64,000 nt of DNA from Roseovarius autotrophicus (GCF_018069895.1 NZ_JAGQDH010000012.1:1-64000), one strand, 5' to 3'. Counted from the first letter of the stretch, positions 9,589 through 18,428 are shown. Translations and numbers: made by a program. The notes: generated by a model from the letters alone, not told the origin.

Positions 9589-10335
9589 ATGACAACCCTT
9601 CCCAAAACCACCACCCGCAAGCTGGGCCTCGTGATCGACCTTGACACCTGCGTCGGCTGTCATGCCTGCGTGACCGCCTGCAAGGGCTGGAACACCGAGA
9701 ATTACGGCGCACCGCTCAGCGATCAGCAGCCCTACGGCGCCGCCCCCTCGGGCACATTCCTCAACCGCATCCACAGCTACGAGGTGCAGCCCGCGCAAGG
9801 CACCGCGCAGCTTGTGCATTTCCCCAAGTCCTGCCTGCATTGCGAGGATGCGCCCTGCGTCACCGTCTGCCCGACGGGGGCCAGCTACAAACGGGTCGAG
9901 GATGGGATCGTTCTGGTCAACGAGAGCGATTGCATCGGCTGCGGCCTCTGCGCCTGGGCCTGTCCCTACGGCGCGCGCGAGATGGACGCGGCCGAAGGGG
10001 TGATGAAGAAATGCACCCTCTGCGTCGATCGCATCTATAACGAGAACCTCCCCGAGGTGGACCGCGTGCCCGCCTGCGTGCGCACCTGCCCGGCGGGGGC
10101 GCGGCATTTCGGCGATCTGGGCGACCCCGAGAGCGATGTCTCGAAACTGGTGGCCGAGCGCGGCGGCATGGATCTCATGCCCGAACAGGGCACGAAGCCG
10201 GTGAACAAATACCTGCCGCCGCGTCCGCGCGACCGGCTCGACGAGGTGGACGTGCTCGCCCCCCTGCTTGCCCCAGTGGCGGAGGAGCCAAAGGGTTTCC
10301 TCGGCTGGCTCGACCGCACCCTGGAGAGGTTCTGA
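9589..10335 (+). CDS. soeB: SoeB, iron-sulfur electron-transfer subunit
   Basis: 248 residues. Carries four ferredoxin-like 4Fe-4S clusters that relay electrons from the SoeA molybdenum site to SoeC. The first Cys set is CVGCHACVTAC (residues 21-31), followed by CLHCEDAPCVTVC, CIGCGLCAWAC and CTLC...CVRTC. This is the DmsB/PsrB/TtrB-type ferredoxin pattern. Start MTTLPKTTTRK at 9589 gives the normal short N-terminus before the first cluster. soeC begins 1 nt after its stop, so the two are translationally linked. Confidence 0.9.
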   Translation: MTTLPKTTTRKLGLVIDLDTCVGCHACVTACKGWNTENYGAPLSDQQPYGAAPSGTFLNRIHSYEVQPAQGTAQLVHFPKSCLHCEDAPCVTVCPTGASYKRVEDGIVLVNESDCIGCGLCAWACPYGAREMDAAEGVMKKCTLCVDRIYNENLPEVDRVPACVRTCPAGARHFGDLGDPESDVSKLVAERGGMDLMPEQGTKPVNKYLPPRPRDRLDEVDVLAPLLAPVAEEPKGFLGWLDRTLERF

Positions 10336-10336
10336 C

Positions 10337-11209
10337 ATGCATCCCGCCGCTTCCGTCATCGCCTTCACCACGCTGTCGGGCGCGGGCTTCGGCCTGCTCT
10401 TCTGGCTCGGCCTAGGCCTGCCTGCCATCACCGGCTGGGCGGCCTTCACCTTCTTCGCCATCGGCTTTGCGCTGGCGGCGGGCGGTCTGATGGCCTCGAC
10501 CTTCCATCTCGGCCACCCCGAGCGCGCTTGGAAAGCGTTCAGCCAGTGGCGCTCAAGCTGGCTCTCACGCGAAGGGGTCTGCGCGGTGGCCGCCCTCCTT
10601 AGCATGGCGGCCTATGGCGCGGGGCTGGTGTTTTTTGGCACGCGGCTCGCGCCGCTTGGCTGGCTCGGGGCGGCGCTCTGCCTCGGCACGGTCTTCACCA
10701 CCTCGATGATCTATGCCCAACTCGGCACCGTGCCGCGCTGGAAAAACCCGCTCACGCCGGTTTTGTTTGTCTCGATTGCGCTTGGTGGCGGGGCGCTGCT
10801 GGCGGGTCAGGTCACAGCGACGATGGCGCTTCTGGCGCTCGCGGGGCTGGTGCAGGTGCTTTGGTGGCGGCAGGGCGATCGTGCGCTTGCCGACAGCGCG
10901 ACCGACATGGCAAGCGCGACCGGGCTGGGGCGCATCGGCGCCGTGCGCAGCTTTGCGCCGCCACATACCGGCACCAATTACCTGTTGCGAGAGATGGTCC
11001 ACGAGGTTGGGCGCAAACATGCCGCCCGCCTGCGGGTGATCGCGCTTGCGCTTGGCTATGCCATCCCGGTGGCGCTTCTCGCCTTGCCCTTCAACCATGC
11101 GCTCGCCGCGGTGGCGGTGCTGAGCCACTTGGCAGGCATTGCCACCTCGCGCTGGCTGTTCTTCGCCGAGGCCGAGCATGTGGTGGGGCTTTACTACGGC
11201 CGGCGATAA
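10337..11209 (+). CDS. soeC: SoeC, NrfD/DmsC-type membrane anchor
   Basis: 290 residues and strongly hydrophobic, with about eight predicted membrane helices from MHPAASVIAFTTLSGAGFG onward. This is the DmsC/NrfD anchor family that binds quinone and docks the SoeAB unit on the cytoplasmic face. The motif STFHLGHPERAWKAFSQWRSSWLSRE is typical of DmsC-like anchors. Immediately follows soeB. Convergent with the transglycosylase gene; the two stops are only about 7 nt apart, leaving little room for separate terminators. Confidence 0.88.
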   Translation: MHPAASVIAFTTLSGAGFGLLFWLGLGLPAITGWAAFTFFAIGFALAAGGLMASTFHLGHPERAWKAFSQWRSSWLSREGVCAVAALLSMAAYGAGLVFFGTRLAPLGWLGAALCLGTVFTTSMIYAQLGTVPRWKNPLTPVLFVSIALGGGALLAGQVTATMALLALAGLVQVLWWRQGDRALADSATDMASATGLGRIGAVRSFAPPHTGTNYLLREMVHEVGRKHAARLRVIALALGYAIPVALLALPFNHALAAVAVLSHLAGIATSRWLFFAEAEHVVGLYYGRR

Positions 11210-11216
11210 CGCGGGA

Positions 11217-11690
11217 TCAGGCTGCGCGCAGGCCGGTCTCGACCAGCAGACCCTTGCGCTTAGCCTCGTAATAATAGCCGCGCGCATACCACATGATTGC
11301 GGCATCCGGGTCACCGTCGGCCACCAGCCAGGCTCCGCGCAGGTATTTGACGCCGTATTTCAGGTTGGTCTCGGCATCGAGCAGTGCCTCGGGAGGTCCG
11401 TCATGGCCCATGGAGCGCGCAGTCTGCGGCAGGATCTGCAACAGGCCGTAATAGGGACCGTTGCGCGCCCCGGGGCGATGCGTGCTCTCGCGAATCGCCA
11501 GTCGGTGCACAAGGCTGCGCGGCACCTGATAGTGATCGGCGTATCGATTGATCAGGCGACGCAACTCGGGTGTCTCGTTAGGATAGAGCGGCGGCTCTGA
11601 CGGGGCGGCGCGGCTGACCTCTGGTGCGCGCGCACAGGCGGCGGCGGCGACACAAAGACCAAGGGCGGCGCGGCGGCTGAGGCGGGACAT
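11217..11690 (-). CDS. lytic transglycosylase-like lipoprotein
   Basis: 157 residues. N-terminal signal with an Ala-rich core ending in a Cys (AAAACARAP), probably a lipoprotein site. The rest is a compact SLT lysozyme-like domain: catalytic Glu in LAIRESTHRPGA, then YYGLLQILPQTARSMG and NLKYGVKYL. It would cleave peptidoglycan in the periplasm. Small compared with full Slt enzymes, but single-domain forms are common. Start MSRLSRRAALG at 11690 gives the signal; an upstream start at 11816 would overlap the divergent SDR gene. Confidence 0.8.
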   Translation of the reverse strand: MSRLSRRAALGLCVAAAACARAPEVSRAAPSEPPLYPNETPELRRLINRYADHYQVPRSLVHRLAIRESTHRPGARNGPYYGLLQILPQTARSMGHDGPPEALLDAETNLKYGVKYLRGAWLVADGDPDAAIMWYARGYYYEAKRKGLLVETGLRAA

Positions 11691-11808
11691 GGCTACTCTC
11701 TGAAATCTGCGCTGTCGGGACAATGCCGCCGGAACGCCGCACGGTCCAGCCCGGTGCGCCGCGCAGGCGGATGCTTGCCAAGCCCGGCCCGGCCCGGCAT
11801 GAAGGGGC

Positions 11809-12678
11809 ATGGGCAAGGTGCTTCTCTCCTTCGGGCATGGCTATTCGGCGCAGGCACTGGCGCGGCTCCTGCTGCCGCAGGGCTGGCGCGTGATCGGCAC
11901 GACGCGCGACTCCGACAAGGCCATGCGCCTTGCCGCCGAGGGCGTCGAGCCGGTGCTCTGGGGCGATGACCTCTCGACCGCTTTCGCCGAGACCTCGCAT
12001 GTGCTGATCTCCGCCGGCCCCGACACCGCGGGCGATCCGGTTCTTGCCTGCCACCGTGACGCAATCGCCGATCTCGCCCCACGCCTCGACTGGGCGGGCT
12101 ATCTCTCGACCACCGGTGTCTATGGCGACCATCAGGGCGGCTGGGTGGATGAGGACACGCCACTCACCCCCTCCACGAAACGCGGCCAGTCGCGCGTGGC
12201 CGCCGAGGCCGCATGGCAGGCCCTGCCTGGCCTGCCGCTGCACATCTTTCGCCTTGCGGGCATCTACGGCCCCGGCCGCGGCCCGTTCGAGAAGGTGCGC
12301 CAGGGCACGGCGCGACGCATCGTCAAGCCCGGCCAGGTGTTCAGCCGCATCCATGTGGACGACATCGCGCAGGTGCTCGCCGCCTCCATCGCCCGGCCCC
12401 GGCCCGGCGCCATCTATAATGTCTGCGATGACGACCCGGCCCCGCCCGAAGACGTGATCGCCCATGCCGCGCATCTGCTCGGCCTGCCCGTCCCCGAGGC
12501 GGTGCCCCATGACGCGGCCAACCTCAGCCCCATGGCGCGCAGCTTCTACGCCGAATCAAAGCGGGTCTCGAACCGGCGGATAAAGGAAGATCTGGGTATC
12601 AGGCTGCTTTACCCAGATTACCGCAGCGGCCTTGCCGCGCTCCTGGCGCACGAATCCGCCCCGCCCCAAGGCATATGA
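11809..12678 (+). CDS. atypical SDR / NAD-dependent epimerase-like protein
   Basis: 289 residues. A Rossmann-like N-terminus (VLLSFGHGYSAQALARLL) and YLSTTGVYGDHQGGWVDE resemble the extended/atypical SDR group that includes E. coli YeeZ. The nucleotide-binding glycine pattern is GHGYSA, not the classic GxxGxxG. FRLAGIYGPGRGP and the HVDDIAQVL block support an epimerase-type fold. The substrate is unknown. It is divergent from the transglycosylase gene and is the last core gene before the island boundary at 12,741. Confidence 0.8.
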   Translation: MGKVLLSFGHGYSAQALARLLLPQGWRVIGTTRDSDKAMRLAAEGVEPVLWGDDLSTAFAETSHVLISAGPDTAGDPVLACHRDAIADLAPRLDWAGYLSTTGVYGDHQGGWVDEDTPLTPSTKRGQSRVAAEAAWQALPGLPLHIFRLAGIYGPGRGPFEKVRQGTARRIVKPGQVFSRIHVDDIAQVLAASIARPRPGAIYNVCDDDPAPPEDVIAHAAHLLGLPVPEAVPHDAANLSPMARSFYAESKRVSNRRIKEDLGIRLLYPDYRSGLAALLAHESAPPQGI

Positions 12679-12740
12679 CCCCACGCCGCACGGTATGCGA
12701 TCCCCAAAAAGCGAGGAATATTCTTCTGATCATGCATGAC

Positions 12741-12793
12741 AGTGGTGAGCCGTGCAGGATTCGAACCTGCGACCCACTGATTAAAAGTCAGTT
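12741..12793 (-). repeat. distal attachment-site copy: 3' fragment of tRNA-Lys
   Basis: 53 bp identical to 44206-44258, covering CCA, acceptor 3' strand, T arm, variable loop and most of the anticodon arm of tRNA-Lys(TTT). After position 12793 the sequence diverges into A/T-rich DNA (tttaaaaat), so no functional tRNA can form. The same orientation as the intact tRNA makes this the expected far-end att site left by integration at the 3' part of the tRNA gene. Confidence 0.85.
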
Positions 12794-12918
12794 TAAAAAT
12801 AATTCAGTCCAGGCCATCGTGATCTCCGTTCAGCTTCGCAACCGAACAGAATCACAACCTGCTGAATTCACTCAACTCATTTTCGATCAACCTCTAAGGC
12901 GCGCTGACATTGGCTTTG

Positions 12919-13119
12919 ATGGATATAAGACACCCATTTTTCCGTCCGCTCTGGCGGCGCGTCGTGGTCACGGCGATCTGCTTTGTATGGGCAGTGGTTG
13001 AATTCGCCTTTGGCAGCCCAATGTTCGGCATCTTGTCGGGCGCGCTGGGTGCGTGGTGCCTCTATCAACTGTTCTGGATATTCGATCCAGCCGCATACGG
13101 TGACAAAGACAAGCAATAG
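12919..13119 (+). CDS. small membrane protein, unknown function
   Basis: 66 residues: MDIRHPFFRPLWRRV, then two hydrophobic segments (about residues 14-32 and 36-53) and a charged tail ending DKDKQ. Probably two membrane helices with an Arg-rich cytoplasmic N-terminus. Small proteins starting RHPFFRPLWRRV recur in Rhodobacteraceae as far as I recall, but no function is known. ATG at 12919 is preferred to the TTG at 12910. It is the first gene inside the left island boundary and could be original chromosomal DNA captured there. Confidence 0.55.
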   Translation: MDIRHPFFRPLWRRVVVTAICFVWAVVEFAFGSPMFGILSGALGAWCLYQLFWIFDPAAYGDKDKQ

Positions 13120-13153
13120 TCTGCGAAAGCTAACTGCGGTGTCACGGGTTTCT

Positions 13154-15235
13154 TCAAGCCCGCGTCCATGCGAACCCGTCGCACGGGGCATCCAGCAGCG
13201 TGACCAGTTCTTCGTCCAGCGCCATGAGTGTGATCGACGCGCCGACCATATCCAGCGATGTGCAGTAATGCCCCATCAGGGTCATATGCGCTTGCGCACC
13301 GCAGGCGCTCAGGCGTTGCTGCAAGCGGCGGTTCAACACCATCAATTCGATCATCGGGGTGCCGCCCAGCGAATTGATCAGAATGGCGACACGTTGATCG
13401 GCACAGAGGTTCATGGCGGTGAAAAGCTGGTCGCAGACATCGTCCACGATCCTGTCGGCAGCCAGCAGTTTCTGTCGCTGCACCCCCGGTTCCCCATGCA
13501 CGCCGACCCCGAATTCCAGATCCTGCGCGCCCAGAACGAAACTGGGCCGGCGGGTTTCGGGCATCGAACACGGTTCCAGCGCGACACCGATAGTGTGGCA
13601 TGCGGCATTGGCCTTGCGCGCCAAGCGTTCGACTTCGGCCAACAGCTCCATCCGGGCGCTGGCGGCCCCGGCGACCTTGAACACGAACACGTTTCCGGCG
13701 GTGCCGCGCCGTGCATCACGATCCTCGAACCCGCTGGAGGCCACGTCATCCGTGGTGCGGATGGTGCGCACGTTGATGCCTTCGGCGGCGGCCAGATCAG
13801 ACGCCATGTCGAAATTCATCACATCGCCGGTATAGTTGCCATAGATATACAGCACACCCGCCCCCTGATCGGCAAAGCGCGTGCAGGTCAGAATCCGGTC
13901 GGGCGGCGGACTGGCAAAGACATTGCCCACGGCCACGGCATCTGCCAGCCCTTGCCCGACAAAGCCCAGAAAGGCCGGTTCATGCCCAGCACCACCGCCG
14001 ATCACGACTCCGACCTTGCCTTGCGGGCGGAGGGTGCGCGCGCCGATTGCGCGGACCGAGTCGTCGATCGCCATGATATGGCCGGGGAACGCAGTCAAAG
14101 CGCCTTCCATGGCCTCATTCACCACGTCGCGCGGATCGTTCAGGAACTTTTTAACCAAATTGCGGCTTGGGGAACCTGCGGCTTCGTCCGGGTTGGTCTC
14201 GGGCCTGTCGCGCGAGGAACTGATATAGCGTGACAGCCGCACATCCAGCGTGCGCAGAATTCCGGCGGCCGTGTCGGAATCGATCACAAGCGTTGTGACA
14301 TAACCGCCGCGCAGACTGGCCAGAATAGGTTGCACCTTATCTACCCCTGCGGCCACCAGCATCCGCGACGGCACGCGGCGCAGGTCATCCAGCGACAACC
14401 CGATAAACCTGTCTGACAGCGGCCCCGTGACAGGTGCGCCCTGCGCATCCATGAATTGTCCGGCCAGCGACCCCACTGCCGAGACGTAGAAATCGTGCTG
14501 TTGCAACGCGCTGTCGAAAAAGCCGCTGCTGTGGATTGTCGAATTGGGGCGCAGGGAAGATACGCCAAACACCACCCGGTCCAGCCGTGACAAGAAGTTC
14601 AACTGCTCGGCGATTACTGGTTCCTGAACAAGCATGTCGCGGGCCTGCGCAGATGAGACGACGGCAGGGGCCGAAATCGGCACACAGCGCGCGCCGATAT
14701 TGTCGGCCAGACGTGTGGCGCAGGATTCAGGGGAATAGGGAATCTTCGCGGTCGTGCCGCCTGTAGCCTGCACAACAGTGACATCGCGCAATCCGTCCAA
14801 CCGCGCCGCCTGTGCCATGGACAGCATCGTGCGCCCCCATGTGATGGCCAGCGTGTCGCCGGAATGCACCATCATGGGCAGAATGCCTGCCGCCGCATGG
14901 CCTACCCTGTCGATCAGCGAGCGCGCGCCCCCGTGCGAGGGCACAACAAGGCAGCTTTCCAGCCCGAACTGGTCTTCAAGTGCGCGCGCCAATGTAACAG
15001 AGCGCATATGCTCGGATGAAATGGCGATGTTGACGATACCGCGTGCGCGCGCGTCTGCCAGATAGGCGTTCACTGTAGGCCGGGATGCGCCCATTTCCTC
15101 GGCGATTTCGCCTTGGGTCATGCCTTCCTGATAATACAGCCAGCTTGCCCACAAAAGCGGGTCATCGCCGAAACGGATAGGCGGGCGGGCCGGGGCGCTG
15201 TCGCGCGGTGAAGGGCGACGACGAATCCCCGACAT
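13154..15235 (-). CDS. SorC-family regulator fused to DhaK kinase domain
   Basis: 693 residues in one uninterrupted frame. Residues about 25-62 form an HTH (MTQGEIAEEMGASRPTVNAYL); about 63-335 the SorC/DeoR sugar-binding effector domain; about 358-690 a complete DhaK domain. DhaK catalytic residues are kept: H418 (GGGAGHEP), D471 (GNYTGDVMN) and the substrate-binding His H580 (GVHGEPG). It may be a regulator that senses its ketose through a kinase domain, or a bifunctional kinase-regulator. The start at 15235 overlaps the upstream dhaL stop (TGATG), so translation is coupled. Last gene of the operon. Confidence 0.88.
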   Translation of the reverse strand: MSGIRRRPSPRDSAPARPPIRFGDDPLLWASWLYYQEGMTQGEIAEEMGASRPTVNAYLADARARGIVNIAISSEHMRSVTLARALEDQFGLESCLVVPSHGGARSLIDRVGHAAAGILPMMVHSGDTLAITWGRTMLSMAQAARLDGLRDVTVVQATGGTTAKIPYSPESCATRLADNIGARCVPISAPAVVSSAQARDMLVQEPVIAEQLNFLSRLDRVVFGVSSLRPNSTIHSSGFFDSALQQHDFYVSAVGSLAGQFMDAQGAPVTGPLSDRFIGLSLDDLRRVPSRMLVAAGVDKVQPILASLRGGYVTTLVIDSDTAAGILRTLDVRLSRYISSSRDRPETNPDEAAGSPSRNLVKKFLNDPRDVVNEAMEGALTAFPGHIMAIDDSVRAIGARTLRPQGKVGVVIGGGAGHEPAFLGFVGQGLADAVAVGNVFASPPPDRILTCTRFADQGAGVLYIYGNYTGDVMNFDMASDLAAAEGINVRTIRTTDDVASSGFEDRDARRGTAGNVFVFKVAGAASARMELLAEVERLARKANAACHTIGVALEPCSMPETRRPSFVLGAQDLEFGVGVHGEPGVQRQKLLAADRIVDDVCDQLFTAMNLCADQRVAILINSLGGTPMIELMVLNRRLQQRLSACGAQAHMTLMGHYCTSLDMVGASITLMALDEELVTLLDAPCDGFAWTRA

Positions 15236-15879
15236 CAGGCTGCGCGCTCCGCGACAATGTCGCAAATCGCCCCGATGATCACGGCGCTGGACACCGCGCC
15301 GGGGTCCAGGTGGCCGATGCTGCGTTCCTGCAAGCGCGCGGCCCGTCCGCGTGTGGACATCAGCGCTGCGGTTTCATCGCGCGCAGTGTCGGCGGCGCTT
15401 CGGATCAGGGCCGCCATGCGCGCCAAAGACAGGTCATCGCGCGCGGCACGTTGCGCCGACTGTGCGGCGGGCAACCACACATCCAGCATGGTCTTGTCAC
15501 CCGGTTGCGCCTTGCCACGTTGCGCTATCCCGGTCGCGAATGCGGACAAGACCGCGCCCAGCTCGCACATCGGCAGAGGGCTTTTCGCATCAAGCAGCGC
15601 CGCGACTTCCAGAAAGGCCGATGCATAGAGCGGGCCGACGGTCGCGCCGACCTCTGCCAGAAAAGCCTGTGCGGCAAGGCGCAGCATTTCGGGCGGTTCG
15701 GCATCCGGGCGGCTGCGCAGAACTCGGTCTATTGCCGCAAAGCCATTGGCCATCGAGCTGCCGTGATCTCCATCGCCGATTTCGCCATCAAGACGGCACA
15801 GCATCTGGCGGCTGTCTTCCAGCCGGGCGGTCGCCAGGTGAAAGACATCTGCGATGAACTGCTTGTCTAACTGTGCCAT
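15235..15879 (-). CDS. dhaL: DhaL-type nucleotide-binding kinase subunit (second copy)
   Basis: 214 residues. DhaL fold with the metal-nucleotide motif GDGDHGSSMANGF (D31, D36, D38), which binds ADP/ATP through two Mg ions. It partners a DhaK subunit to phosphorylate dihydroxyacetone-like ketoses. It ends overlapping the start of the SorC-DhaK fusion, which suggests the two form a pair. No DhaM phosphotransferase subunit is nearby, so the phosphate donor is probably ATP, as in the fused DAK1-DAK2 kinases. Start at 15879, 31 nt after the preceding dhaL. Confidence 0.85.
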   Translation of the reverse strand: MAQLDKQFIADVFHLATARLEDSRQMLCRLDGEIGDGDHGSSMANGFAAIDRVLRSRPDAEPPEMLRLAAQAFLAEVGATVGPLYASAFLEVAALLDAKSPLPMCELGAVLSAFATGIAQRGKAQPGDKTMLDVWLPAAQSAQRAARDDLSLARMAALIRSAADTARDETAALMSTRGRAARLQERSIGHLDPGAVSSAVIIGAICDIVAERAA

Positions 15880-15910
15880 GCCTGATGGTTGCGGCTTTCC
15901 GTGCGCGGTT

Positions 15911-16555
15911 TCAAGCGTTTTCCAGCCGCGTGGTGATCTCGTCTGCAAAGCCCGACAGGATCAGCGCACAAGAGCTGGCCCCGGCATCGAGCACCCCGCG
16001 CGACCGCTCGCCCAGCCGGGCAGAACGTCCGATCCGCGCCACCATGTCCAGCGTGCTGTCGCGTCCGTCCTGCGCGGCCTTGTGCATGGCCGCCAGCGCA
16101 TCTGCGAAACTGCCACCCTTGGCGAGTTGTCCTTCAAAGGTTTCGACGGCCGGAATCAGCGTGTCCAGAAGCGTCTTGTCGCCCTTTTTCGCCGAGCCGA
16201 TTTCCTGCACCCCGTCCAGACCGGCACGCAGCATCGTGGCGAAACACGCCGCATCGATCCGGTCAGTATCGCCAAGAGCATCGGCCATGTCGGAAAACAT
16301 CATGCCGTAAAGTGGCCCCATCGAGCCGCCGATTTCGGCCATCAGCACATCGGACAGGGTTTGCAAGGCTTCGGTCAGCGATGCATCCGGGGCGGTGCGC
16401 TCTGCTGCGCGGCCGAAGCCCTTGGCCATGTTCACGCCGTGGTCACCATCGCCGATCTTGCCGTCGATTTCGGACAGCCAGGCCTTGTTCTCGACGATGG
16501 TTGCGGAAATCGCGCGCAGGATCTGGGCCGCGCCGGCGTTGGGAATACTTGTCAT
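15911..16555 (-). CDS. dhaL: DhaL-type nucleotide-binding kinase subunit (first copy)
   Basis: 214 residues. DhaL domain with GDGDHGVNMAKGF in the same residue positions as the other copy (D31, D36, D38), plus GGSMGPLYGMMF and GDKTLLDTLIPA blocks. Begins 1 nt after the stop of the stand-alone dhaK, so these two form the obvious kinase pair. Clearly divergent in sequence from the second DhaL, implying either two ketose kinases of different specificity (for example D- and L-erythrulose) or one kinase and one sensor pair. Confidence 0.87.
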   Translation of the reverse strand: MTSIPNAGAAQILRAISATIVENKAWLSEIDGKIGDGDHGVNMAKGFGRAAERTAPDASLTEALQTLSDVLMAEIGGSMGPLYGMMFSDMADALGDTDRIDAACFATMLRAGLDGVQEIGSAKKGDKTLLDTLIPAVETFEGQLAKGGSFADALAAMHKAAQDGRDSTLDMVARIGRSARLGERSRGVLDAGASSCALILSGFADEITTRLENA

Positions 16556-16556
16556 G

Positions 16557-17561
16557 TTACTGTCCTTCTTGCAGTCCGGGGCAGGCGCAGGCGACATCGA
16601 GAGCCGATTTCAGCTCTTCATCCAGCGCCATAACGGTCAGGGTCGCGCCCACCATGTCAAGCGAGGTGAAATAGTTGCCCACATAGGATCGCCAGACTTT
16701 CAACCCGCGCGCTTCGATCTGCTGTTCGATACGGTCATAGAGAACATAAAGCTCGTTGATGGGCGTGGCTCCAAGGCCAGAAACAAGCACCGCTACTTCG
16801 GATCCTGTGGGGAGGTTAAGGTCATTGAGGACGATTTTGACCATGTCATCGGCCACGTCATTCGCACGACCCAAATCCTCAATGCGCGCGCCCGGTTCGC
16901 CGTGGTGGCCGATGCCCACTTCCATCTTGCCCGGCTCAATTTCAAAATTCGGGTGGCCCACGGTGGGCAGGGTGCATGGCCCAAGCCCCACACCCACCGA
17001 GCGGCAATTGTCGATCGCCTTTTGGGCCGCCGCGATCACGCCCGCAAGGTCCGCGCCCTGTGATGCCTTGGCCGCACCGATTTTCCACATGAAAATCTCG
17101 CCCGCCACGCCACGGCGCTTTTCGCGCTCGTCCAGCGGTGCCGAGCAGACATCGTCATTGGCGACCACGGTTTCGACAGTGACGCCATCCCTGGCGGCCA
17201 TCTTGCGCGCCATTTTGACGTTCATGTTGTCGCCTGCGTAATTGCCATACAGTACCGCCACACCGGCCCCGCCATCGGCCGCGCGGATCGCGTCATGAAA
17301 CGTCTTGGCTGTGGGCGATGAGAACAATTCGCCCACCGCTACGGCATCCACCATGTTACGCCCGGCATAGCCGATAAAGGCGGGTTCATGCCCCGACCCG
17401 CCGCCGGTCACGACCCCCACGCGCCCCGGCGTTCCCGCCCAGTTGGATAGCACCACGCGCGGATTGTCGGGGGCTTGCCTGACCATATTGCGGTGCGCAC
17501 GAACAAAACCAGCGACGGTTTCATCGACAATATCATCGGGGTTGTTGAAAAAGCGTTGCAT
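16557..17561 (-). CDS. dhaK: DhaK-type ketose kinase, substrate subunit (erythrulose/dihydroxyacetone)
   Basis: 334 residues. Stand-alone DhaK: H58 (GGGSGHEP), D111 (GNYAGDNMN) and the covalent substrate-binding His H220 (GIGHHGEPG) are all present. DhaK binds the ketose as a hemiaminal for phosphorylation by DhaL. With a threitol-dehydrogenase-like SDR and an ABC importer upstream, the substrate is more likely a tetrulose (erythrulose) than dihydroxyacetone itself; this is inference from context. AAGGA stands 9 nt before the ATG at 17561. The longer frame from 17594 would overlap the SDR gene. Confidence 0.88.
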   Translation of the reverse strand: MQRFFNNPDDIVDETVAGFVRAHRNMVRQAPDNPRVVLSNWAGTPGRVGVVTGGGSGHEPAFIGYAGRNMVDAVAVGELFSSPTAKTFHDAIRAADGGAGVAVLYGNYAGDNMNVKMARKMAARDGVTVETVVANDDVCSAPLDEREKRRGVAGEIFMWKIGAAKASQGADLAGVIAAAQKAIDNCRSVGVGLGPCTLPTVGHPNFEIEPGKMEVGIGHHGEPGARIEDLGRANDVADDMVKIVLNDLNLPTGSEVAVLVSGLGATPINELYVLYDRIEQQIEARGLKVWRSYVGNYFTSLDMVGATLTVMALDEELKSALDVACACPGLQEGQ

Positions 17562-17571
17562 GCTCTGGTCC

Positions 17572-18339
17572 TTATTTGACGGTAAATCCGCCATCCACGA
17601 TCAGGTCGGCGCCGTTTATCATGGCGGCACCGTCCGAGGCGAGAAACACCGCCGCCGCGGCGATTTCACAAGGTTCGGCGAAGCGGCCCGACGGAATTTG
17701 TGCTTTCATGGCGTCCCCTTTTGGCCCGGCCCATGCGGCCTTGCCCAGTTCTGTCAGCACCACAGTGGGCGAGATAGAATTGACGGTCACGCCATGCGGA
17801 CCCCATTCCAGCGCCAGTGTCTTGGTCAGCCCGATCACGCCGAATTTTGAGGCGCAGTAGGCGACATGCTGGTCGATCGCCACACTGCCTGCTTGCGAGG
17901 CAAGGTTGATGATCCGTCCTGACCCTTGGGCGATCATCACGCGGCCCACTTCCTGCGCAACGAGAAAACTGCCGGTCAGATTGACATCGAGCGTGCGTTG
18001 CCATGCCGAAAGCGTCAGGTCTTGTGCCGGGGCCAGATCGACAATGCCCGCGCTGTTGACCAGAACGTCGATGCGCCCAAAGGCCGATTGCACCTGCGCT
18101 ACGGCTTTTGAGACAGAGGCGGGGTCAGCGACATTGCACGCTACGGCCAGTGCATCTGGCAGTGCGTCAGCTTTCGCCGCCGCCGCGTCTTGATTCAGAT
18201 CGACAACTGCGACGCGCACGCCCTTGGCAGCCAGCGCATCCGCAATGGCCGCGCCTATGCCCGACGCCGCGCCGGTGACAAGTGCCGTCTTGCCACGCAG
18301 CGGGAAATCAAAATCGATTGTGTCCGGGCCTTCCGACAT
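17572..18339 (-). CDS. dthD: SDR of the D-threitol dehydrogenase (DthD/GolD) type
   Basis: 255 residues. Classical SDR: cofactor loop TGAASGIG (22-29), NSAG, N120, S148, Y161 and K165 (YCASK), and the C-terminal GADLIVDGGFTVK. The block SPTVVLTELGKAAWAG is characteristic of the GolD/DthD group, where D-threitol is oxidised to D-erythrulose with NAD. Start MSEGPDTIDF at 18339 follows AGGA; the longer frame lacks a ribosome site. It sits between the ABC importer genes and dhaK, matching uptake-oxidation-phosphorylation. Other tetritols or pentitols cannot be excluded. Confidence 0.8.
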   Translation of the reverse strand: MSEGPDTIDFDFPLRGKTALVTGAASGIGAAIADALAAKGVRVAVVDLNQDAAAAKADALPDALAVACNVADPASVSKAVAQVQSAFGRIDVLVNSAGIVDLAPAQDLTLSAWQRTLDVNLTGSFLVAQEVGRVMIAQGSGRIINLASQAGSVAIDQHVAYCASKFGVIGLTKTLALEWGPHGVTVNSISPTVVLTELGKAAWAGPKGDAMKAQIPSGRFAEPCEIAAAAVFLASDGAAMINGADLIVDGGFTVK

Positions 18340-18371
18340 GTCCTGTTCCTTTATAATCTTGCGGGGGCTTA

Positions 18372-18400
18372 GCCCGGCGGCGGCGTATCTGCCACCGGGC
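18372..18400 (-). promoter_or_regulatory. intercistronic hairpin after the binding-protein gene
   Basis: gcccgg (18372-18377) pairs with ccgggc (18395-18400), with further GGC/GCC pairing inside. It lies between the stop of the periplasmic binding protein gene and dthD. Such hairpins commonly protect the binding-protein mRNA and lower expression of downstream genes. No T-run is present, so partial attenuation or an RNase barrier is more likely than full termination. Confidence 0.45.
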
Positions 18401-18428
18401 GAAGCCAGCTTGGTCTGCACAGCGCTGA

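Noticed and set aside
12741..12793. second functional tRNA-Lys
   Set aside because: Only the 3' part is present; the D arm and acceptor 5' strand are missing, so it is an att-site duplicate.
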